Of a stretch of 44,203 nt of DNA, positions 37,619-44,203 are shown piece by piece (positions within the stretch are counted from its first letter, which is position 1; every line of letters starts with the position of its first letter). Both the position numbers and the translations under genes were made by a program. Source of the stretch: Verrucomicrobiota bacterium (GTDB lineage: Bacteria; Verrucomicrobiota; Verrucomicrobiia; Opitutales; JABDGR01); the NCBI GenBank assembly GCA_013285985.1, contig JABDGR010000004.1, forward strand, positions 1 through 44,203, given 5' to 3'. The notes under the pieces are model-generated. The model searched no databases. It had not been told where the DNA came from and worked only from the letters and a program-made list of their open reading frames with translations.

Positions 37619-40600
37619 TCACGCCGCCTGAAGTTGCTGCAATTCCAACTCGATGCGCTTGAGCATCTGCAAAAGATCCTCACAGCGCTGCCACCATAAT
37701 TTGTCCCCCAGCTCCTGGTGGCGGCATTCGATATCCTCGGTGATTTGAATAAATGTCGGCAGACCCAAAACCCCCAATGAACCGCGCAAGTAATGCGTAA
37801 TACGCTGGACGGTCGTCACATCACCTTCATCGATTGCGCGACGAAATAACGGTATCTGGACCTGGAGGGTCTCCAGACACAAGTTCATAATTTGCTGCTG
37901 AACCTCCGGGTCATCCCCGACGTGCGCAACGAGATTCTCCGGGCGAACCAGCGGCGCGGTGTCGTCCGCGACTGCCGGGATTTCCTTGGACGGAGGAGCA
38001 AGCGCCGCCCGGGTTGCTATCCGCGGGGAAAAACTTTCCACGAGCGCAATGAATCGCTCGCGTTGCAAAGGCTTGGAAACATAGGCGTCCATGCCGTAGG
38101 AAAGGCATTCCTCTTCGACGCCCTTGAGGGCATGGGCGGTCATCGCAATGATGGGGATGTGACCGCCGCGGGCTTTTTCCTCGGACCGAATGCGCCGGGT
38201 TGCAGTCGGGCCGTCCATGACCGGCATTTGGATGTCCATCAAAATAAGATCGAAGCCACCCTTGCGCCATTCGGCAACGGTCTGTTCGCCATCATTGGTG
38301 GTGACGATCACATGGCCGCGTTTTTCGAGATGGTTGCGGGCGACTTCGCGGTTGACGACGTTGTCCTCGGCCACCAGCACTCGCAGGCTCCGCTCGGCCC
38401 GGCTGCTGGCCGCCACCGGCGCAGGAACGCGCAAATTTTTATTCTCCCACAAGGCGGTGCCGATGGCCTGGAGTAAATCGCGCTGGCTGACGGGCTTGGT
38501 CAGCACCGCCTGAATGCCCAGGTTGTCGCATTGCTCCAGATCGCTCGCCCGGTAAGCGGAAGAAAGCATCATGATGGCCGGGCCGTGGAACTCCGTGCGA
38601 TCCTTGAGCGTGCGGGCGACGTCAAAGCCGTCCATGCCCGGCATCAGTGCGTCAAGAAGGATGAGGTCGAAAGGTTGGTTTTGTTCGACAGCGCCGCGCA
38701 CGGCGGCAATGGCGTCCGGCCCGCTGGTTGCGAGGGTGACCTCCGCGCGCCAGTTGGCCAGCATCACCTGCAAAATGGTACGGTTGGCGGCATTGTCGTC
38801 CACCACCAGGACTCGTTGCCCTCGCAAGGCTTGGGCGAGCGATTCATTCACGCGGACGACGGGGGTCGCCGATTCCGCAATATGCACGATGAAATGGAAA
38901 ATGCTGCCCTGGTTGAGGGTGCTCTCAACCCAGATGCGCCCGCCCATTTGCTGGACCAGACGCTGGCAGATGCTCAAACCCAGGCCGGTGCCGCCGTAGT
39001 GGCGCGAGGTCGAGCCATCGGCCTGGCGGAACGCCTCAAAAATCAATTCCTGCTTGTCCGGTGCAACGCCAATGCCGGTGTCGCGAATGCGAAAGTGCAG
39101 TTGCCGCAGGCCATTGTTCAGGCCTTCGTTGTCCACCATGACGATGACTTCGCCCTGGGCGGTGAACTTGATGGCATTGGCCACGAGATTGGAAATAATC
39201 TGGCGCAGCCGGCCGGCATCGCCCAAGAGGCTGTCCGGCACATCGGGCTGGGCGAGCGCAGCGAGTTCGAGGCGCTTTTCGGCCGCCCGCAAAGAGAACA
39301 TCTTGACGGCGTCGTCCAGGCAGTTGCGCAGGGAAAAAGGCGCCTCGTCGAGGGCGAATTTGCCGGACTCAAGTTTGGAAAAGTCGAGGATGTCATTGAC
39401 GATGGCCAGGAGCGCGTGCGCCGAGCTTTGCACCATCCCGAGATAATCGCGCTGCTGCTTGGTCAATTCCGTGTCGAGCGCGAGTTCGACCATGCCGATC
39501 ACCCCGTTCATGGGCGTGCGAATTTCATGGCTCATGTTGGCGAGAAATTCGCTTTTGACCTTGGCCGCCCTCTCGGCTTCGCGCCAGGCCTCCTCGGCTT
39601 TGGCTTTTTCGATCTCCAGTTCGCGCGAGCGGGCTTCCAGCTCCTTGCTGCGCTCGAGGAGGCGGGTGCTGAGGCTGGCGCCATACAGCAGGTTGCTCGC
39701 GGAATTGGTCAACCGGGCGGAGTCGAGCGCGCGGCGCTGGTCGAATTCCACATCAAGCACGCCGACCTGCTTGGACTGGAAGGAAATCCCCAGGCGCATG
39801 AGACTCTGCCCAGGTGCAACTAACTCCTCGAGCCAGTCCTGATCCGTGCGTTCGCTCACCTGGGCCGCCGGCGCTTCCGTGGCCTTGAGGTTGGACCGCG
39901 CGTTCCAGACCCGTGGTGAACCTTCCCGCGCTTCCAGGCGGAACAGGCGGATGCCCAGCTTGCGGCGGATTTGATCCAGCACCCCGGCCGCGCCCTTCAT
40001 ATCCGTGACGCTGGTGATGGCCGGCTGGAAAAAATTAAACACTTGTTGCACCTCGCTGGCCAGTGCGTCGCGATAATCGCGGTAATTGTCCACATACGCT
40101 TCCGCACGCAGTTCAGACAGGCAGCGGGAGATAAAGCTTTCCCGTTGCGCGACATCGGCCAGGCCGGCCCGGCCCTGCTGGAAGTAACTTTCCAGCTTCG
40201 TCATGGCGAAATGGAAGTAGAGGTCGTTTTTGCCACGGTTAATCAGCTCGCGCACGCCCTTCCGCAAAGTGTCGAGCGGATCGGCGCTGGCCGCGGCGGT
40301 GGTCACCACCACCCGCAAAATTTCGCTCGTGCGTTGTTGTGCATGCAACCCCGGCGTGTCCAGGCTGTGCGCCACCTCGGGCTGGATGACCTCCGGTTGC
40401 GGGAGGCTCCCAATCGCGGCTGCTTCATCCACGGCGGGATCGAGGGCCCGGCAGGATTGGCGAAACGCGAAGTGCGGGATGAGAACTTTGCGCGTGCACT
40501 GGACAAACGGCCGCCCCGCAGCTTCGGCCAGCATCCGCACCGCCTGGTAGCCGCATTCATAAACCGGCTGCGCCACCGTCGTCAGCGGCGGATCCAGCAA

Positions 40601-41257
40601 GGCCGGGTCGCAATGTTCCCGGAAGGAAAAATTATCGAAACCCGTCACCGACACATCGTGCGGCACCACCAAACCATGCCGCTGGAGGGCGACACACGCA
40701 CCGTGCGCGAGGAGATCGTTGGCGCATACCATTGCGGTGCACTGGCCGCCGCGGCGCACAAATTCCTCCACCGCGCGGTCGCCATCTGCCGTCTGCCAGT
40801 TGTTGGCCAGCAGAATGTTTTTCCGGTCGCACGTCAGCCCGTGCTTGAGCAGGCCGCGTACAAAGCCCTGGCGGCGCAATTCATTTTCCGGGTTAGTCAC
40901 CGGCCCGGACACAAAGACGAAGTCGCGGTGGCCCAGCCGCACGAGATAATCCACCATGCCTTCGATGGCGCCCAGATTATCCACCGTGATTTGCGCATAC
41001 GACGGCCCCAAATCATAACCGGAAATGACGATGGGCACGCCGCGTTCGGACCATTTGGACAGATGCTCGACATCGTGTTTCTCCTCCGGCCGGTCTGCAA
41101 GCAGCCCGTCCAATTTCAAGTCCTGGATAAGGTTGAAGTCACTGAATACCACGAGCCGAACACCCAATTCCCGCGCCGCGAGGCTGGCACCCAACGCGAC
41201 GGTCGAGGTATTGCCCTTGTGCAAAGGGGTATAAATGCCGAAGAGCGGAGCAGCCAT
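37619..41257 (-). CDS. Cytosolic hybrid histidine kinase: LacI-type sugar-binding domain, HisKA, HATPase, two REC, HPt
   Basis: N-terminus [13 protein letters not shown]...[34 protein letters not shown] (LacI/GalR ligand domain); [50 protein letters not shown] and [12 protein letters not shown] domains; C-terminal HPt-like [15 protein letters not shown]. Confidence 0.9.
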   Translation of the reverse strand: MAAPLFGIYTPLHKGNTSTVALGASLAARELGVRLVVFSDFNLIQDLKLDGLLADRPEEKHDVEHLSKWSERGVPIVISGYDLGPSYAQITVDNLGAIEGMVDYLVRLGHRDFVFVSGPVTNPENELRRQGFVRGLLKHGLTCDRKNILLANNWQTADGDRAVEEFVRRGGQCTAMVCANDLLAHGACVALQRHGLVVPHDVSVTGFDNFSFREHCDPALLDPPLTTVAQPVYECGYQAVRMLAEAAGRPFVQCTRKVLIPHFAFRQSCRALDPAVDEAAAIGSLPQPEVIQPEVAHSLDTPGLHAQQRTSEILRVVVTTAAASADPLDTLRKGVRELINRGKNDLYFHFAMTKLESYFQQGRAGLADVAQRESFISRCLSELRAEAYVDNYRDYRDALASEVQQVFNFFQPAITSVTDMKGAAGVLDQIRRKLGIRLFRLEAREGSPRVWNARSNLKATEAPAAQVSERTDQDWLEELVAPGQSLMRLGISFQSKQVGVLDVEFDQRRALDSARLTNSASNLLYGASLSTRLLERSKELEARSRELEIEKAKAEEAWREAERAAKVKSEFLANMSHEIRTPMNGVIGMVELALDTELTKQQRDYLGMVQSSAHALLAIVNDILDFSKLESGKFALDEAPFSLRNCLDDAVKMFSLRAAEKRLELAALAQPDVPDSLLGDAGRLRQIISNLVANAIKFTAQGEVIVMVDNEGLNNGLRQLHFRIRDTGIGVAPDKQELIFEAFRQADGSTSRHYGGTGLGLSICQRLVQQMGGRIWVESTLNQGSIFHFIVHIAESATPVVRVNESLAQALRGQRVLVVDDNAANRTILQVMLANWRAEVTLATSGPDAIAAVRGAVEQNQPFDLILLDALMPGMDGFDVARTLKDRTEFHGPAIMMLSSAYRASDLEQCDNLGIQAVLTKPVSQRDLLQAIGTALWENKNLRVPAPVAASSRAERSLRVLVAEDNVVNREVARNHLEKRGHVIVTTNDGEQTVAEWRKGGFDLILMDIQMPVMDGPTATRRIRSEEKARGGHIPIIAMTAHALKGVEEECLSYGMDAYVSKPLQRERFIALVESFSPRIATRAALAPPSKEIPAVADDTAPLVRPENLVAHVGDDPEVQQQIMNLCLETLQVQIPLFRRAIDEGDVTTVQRITHYLRGSLGVLGLPTFIQITEDIECRHQELGDKLWWQRCEDLLQMLKRIELELQQLQAA

Positions 41258-41543
41258 AGGTTTTTCTTTTAGGCATTCTAGACTAAACCACTTCCTCCGC
41301 CCATCAGGCAAACCCTGTAGGCACTCACCCATTTATAGTCTAGGTTTTGAAGGCACATTATTAGTGCTTTCCATCAAATAGTTAGGCTGCAGACATAAGA
41401 AGCTTAATGCATAATTATTTCATAAGCAATGACTTAATTATTGGACAATTCGAGCATGTCTGACTCATGAATATTCTGAAAAATATTTGCCCGCGTTAGG
41501 TTTTTATTTTCCTCCGGATGGGCGAAGAATTTTGCAGGGGAAT

Positions 41544-44054
41544 TTATTTGGCAGCAGCCACTATGACTGGGGTGGTCAGACGGATATCATCTGAAGCCGC
41601 ACCGATTTGGAAGTCATACGCGCCGGGGGCTACGACATAATCTTTTTTCGTGGCGTCCCAGAGGCGCAGGTTCTTCGTCGGAATATCGAACGTCACGGTG
41701 ACTTTCTGGCCTTTGGCAATGGCAACTCGCTTGAAGCCAACCAGACGCTCACGCGGCGTCGCGGAGTCCGTGTTGCCTTGCGGACGCGCGTAAATCTGCA
41801 CGACTTCGTCGCCGTCACGGCCGCCGGTGTTGGTGATGTCCACCGAGATGGGAATGCTGCCGTCATTGGGAGTGGCACTGCCGCCAGCGGCAAGATTCAA
41901 ACTATCGTATTTGAATGCCGTGTAGCTGAGGCCGTGCCCAAAGGCGAAAAGCGGCTGGCCGGTGAAATAGCGATACGTGCGGTTAGCCATGTTGTAATCG
42001 TCGAAGGCCGGCAAATCCGCGGTGGATTTGTAGAAAGTTATCGGCAGCCGCCCGGCGGGGTTGTAATTACCAAACAAAACATCGGCCACCGCCGTGCCAC
42101 CAGCCTCGCCAGGATACCAAGCTTGTAAAATTGCGGGCAAGTTCCCCGCTTCCCACGGCATCGCGATGGCGCTGCCACTACAATTGATAAACACCACCGG
42201 CTTGCCCGTGGCGTACAGCGCCTGGAGTAATTTGGTCTGGATGGCCGGCAGCTCGATGCGGGTGCGGTCGCCGCCGGAAAATCCGTCCAGCTTGGTATTC
42301 ATTTCCTCGCCCTCAAGTTGCGCGCTGATGCCGCCAACGTAGAGGACGACATCGGCGTCCTTCGCCAAATTTACGGCTTCCTCAAAATTTGCCTGCTCAT
42401 CGGCACTCAGAGTGCCCTTGGCCGGTGCGGGTGGCGGCGCGCCGCGTCCGCCTTGTCCAGCGCGATAACCCTGCACCAAGGCGCAGCCAACAGCATAAGT
42501 CACTTCAATATTGGCCGAGGCTGCCTCCGCGCGGATGCCCGCGAGAACCGTCACCGGGTGCGAAGGCGTGCCGTTGTAGTTGCCGAGGAGCATGGGTACG
42601 GAATCCGCATTGGGGCCGATGACCGCGATTTTTTTGAGCTTCGATTTGTCGAGCGGCAGCACTCCGGAGTTTTTGAGCAGCGTCATGGATTCATGTGCGG
42701 CCTGGAGCGCCAGCGCGGCATGCTCCGGCGTGTCCACATCGGCCAAAGTGTATTTGGAATAAGGGACTTTTTCCGGCGGATTGAACAACCCGAGTTGGAA
42801 ACGCGCCTTAAGCACATAATGCAGCGCCTGGTTGATTTCCTGCTCTGTTACCAAACCCTGCTGCCAGGCATCGACGAGGGCGGCATGGTATTGGGGCGGC
42901 CTCAATGTCCCAAAGCCGCAATTGAGGTCGAGGCCAGCCTTGAGCGCGAGGGCCACGGCCTCCACCTGGGTCGCCACAATTTTATGGGTCTTCCAAATAT
43001 CCTCGACTGAGTCGCAGTCCGAAACCACATGGCCTGCGAAGCCCCATTTTTCGCGCAGTATTTTCGTGAGCAAAAGCGGGCTGGCGCTGGCCGACATGCC
43101 GTAAACACTGTTGTAAGCCGCCATGATGGTGCCGACATGGCCTTCACGCACCGCCGCCTCAAAGTGTGGAAGATAATTGTTATAAAAGTCCTGCTCGGTC
43201 GGCTCTACATTGATAGTGTGGCGGGTGGACTCCGGCCCGCTGTGCACGGCAAAATGCTTGGCCGTGGCGAGCGCCTTGATGTAATGCGGGTCATCACCCT
43301 GCAAGCCGGTGATGAATGCGACCGCCATCCGGCCCGTGAGGTAAGTGTCCTCGCCGTAAGTTTCCTGCCCGCGGCCCCAGCGCGGGTCGCGGAATAAATT
43401 GATGTTCGGCGTCCAAAAAGTCAGGCCATAGTATTGCCATTGCTGGGCGCTCCACGGGCCGTTGGCCACGCCGTCGTTGAATTTCCCGCGGGCTTCGGTG
43501 GCGATGGTGTCGGCGATGCTGTGTAATTGGCTGGTATCCCACATGGCGGCCATGCCGATGGTCTGCGGGAAAACGGTGGCGTTGCCGGCGCGCGCGACAC
43601 CGTGGAGAGCCTCATTCCAATAATTGTAGGCCGGAACCTTGAGGCGCTCGATGGCCGGGGCGTCGTTGCCCATTTGCGAAACTTTTTCCCGCAAGGACAT
43701 GCGCCGGATGAGATCATCCACGCGTTGGTCTATGGGTTGGCTCCAATCGGGATAGATGACGGGATCTTTAATGTCAGGCACGGCGTCGGGATTGGGCCCG
43801 CTATCGGCGAGGAGCGCCCCATAGGGTAGCGCGCGCGCATCAAACGCGGAGAAATCACCGAAATGCATGGCAGCGGACATCATGGCCCGGCCGTTGCTAA
43901 AATAAAAAACTCCGGAAGGACGGGCAAAAACATCCGGCTCAGCCGCCGTCGCGGTCTGGCCACTCGTTTCGCAATCACAGTCTTCTTCCGCCGCCCGGGT
44001 GGGCTGGGGCAAAATCAGCAGGGCGCATCCGAATAACAGCAGTGAGTAACGCAT
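41544..44054 (-). CDS. Glycoside hydrolase family 3 beta-xylosidase/beta-glucosidase, secreted
   Basis: WNEALHGVARAGNATVFPQTIGMAAMWD, GHVVSDCDSVEDIWKTHK, NPAGRLPITFYKSTADLPAFDDYNMANRTYRYFTGQPLFAFGHGLSYT, fibronectin-III-like C-terminus. Confidence 0.93.
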   Translation of the reverse strand: MRYSLLLFGCALLILPQPTRAAEEDCDCETSGQTATAAEPDVFARPSGVFYFSNGRAMMSAAMHFGDFSAFDARALPYGALLADSGPNPDAVPDIKDPVIYPDWSQPIDQRVDDLIRRMSLREKVSQMGNDAPAIERLKVPAYNYWNEALHGVARAGNATVFPQTIGMAAMWDTSQLHSIADTIATEARGKFNDGVANGPWSAQQWQYYGLTFWTPNINLFRDPRWGRGQETYGEDTYLTGRMAVAFITGLQGDDPHYIKALATAKHFAVHSGPESTRHTINVEPTEQDFYNNYLPHFEAAVREGHVGTIMAAYNSVYGMSASASPLLLTKILREKWGFAGHVVSDCDSVEDIWKTHKIVATQVEAVALALKAGLDLNCGFGTLRPPQYHAALVDAWQQGLVTEQEINQALHYVLKARFQLGLFNPPEKVPYSKYTLADVDTPEHAALALQAAHESMTLLKNSGVLPLDKSKLKKIAVIGPNADSVPMLLGNYNGTPSHPVTVLAGIRAEAASANIEVTYAVGCALVQGYRAGQGGRGAPPPAPAKGTLSADEQANFEEAVNLAKDADVVLYVGGISAQLEGEEMNTKLDGFSGGDRTRIELPAIQTKLLQALYATGKPVVFINCSGSAIAMPWEAGNLPAILQAWYPGEAGGTAVADVLFGNYNPAGRLPITFYKSTADLPAFDDYNMANRTYRYFTGQPLFAFGHGLSYTAFKYDSLNLAAGGSATPNDGSIPISVDITNTGGRDGDEVVQIYARPQGNTDSATPRERLVGFKRVAIAKGQKVTVTFDIPTKNLRLWDATKKDYVVAPGAYDFQIGAASDDIRLTTPVIVAAAK

Positions 44055-44203
44055 GGGGAGAGCGTTGGGGGAATGGAGCCAATCACAAAACAGCTCGGGG
44101 TGAAAGAAAAGATTACGCCTGCAATCAACCGCTCCGGGCATTTGGCAACGGACGCACCAGCCGTTCGCCAAAGGCCACGGCACCGAAAGCCAGCACGAGG
44201 GAA

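Noticed and set aside
38531-39823. 430-aa plus-strand ORF antisense to the hybrid kinase
   Set aside because: Shadow ORF; same for 39971-41272, 34306-35490 and 36071-36757 opposite well-supported genes.

Overview
The window reads as a high-GC, gene-dense bacterial chromosome segment. Gene content and style of intergenic repeats suggest a Verrucomicrobia-like organism, but that is inference. It carries: a SAM-cycle pair (metK, ahcY); an HtrA-type protease; a metal ABC transporter with a Fur-family-like operator; two sensor kinases; malQ; a fabZ-fabI-oleA-oleB run that looks like a head-to-head hydrocarbon (olefin) operon without oleC/oleD; a RelE/ParE-like toxin-antitoxin pair; a carotenoid-desaturase-like oxidoreductase; a dGTPase; two tandem paralogous secreted proteins made of 3 and 2 repeated alpha/beta-hydrolase domains; xerC; tRNA-Cys and tRNA-Asn; a genuine-looking formylglycine-generating enzyme; and an arabinofuranosidase + YtfQRT/YjfF-type furanose ABC operon next to a cytosolic LacI-sensor hybrid histidine kinase and a GH3 enzyme. 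The most unusual signals are (1) the multi-domain hydrolase paralogs, where the larger one has lost the Ser nucleophile in two of three domains, with a 30-codon xerC 3' remnant that marks the tandem duplication; (2) the OleA/OleB genes coupled to fatty-acid-synthesis genes; (3) a composite ~325-bp repeat carrying two perfect hairpins that flanks a small Cys-containing ORF, and a GTTTCGN heptad repeat also filling the metK-ahcY gap; and (4) candidate operators in the sugar locus. All assignments come from reading motifs by eye; no database search was run.
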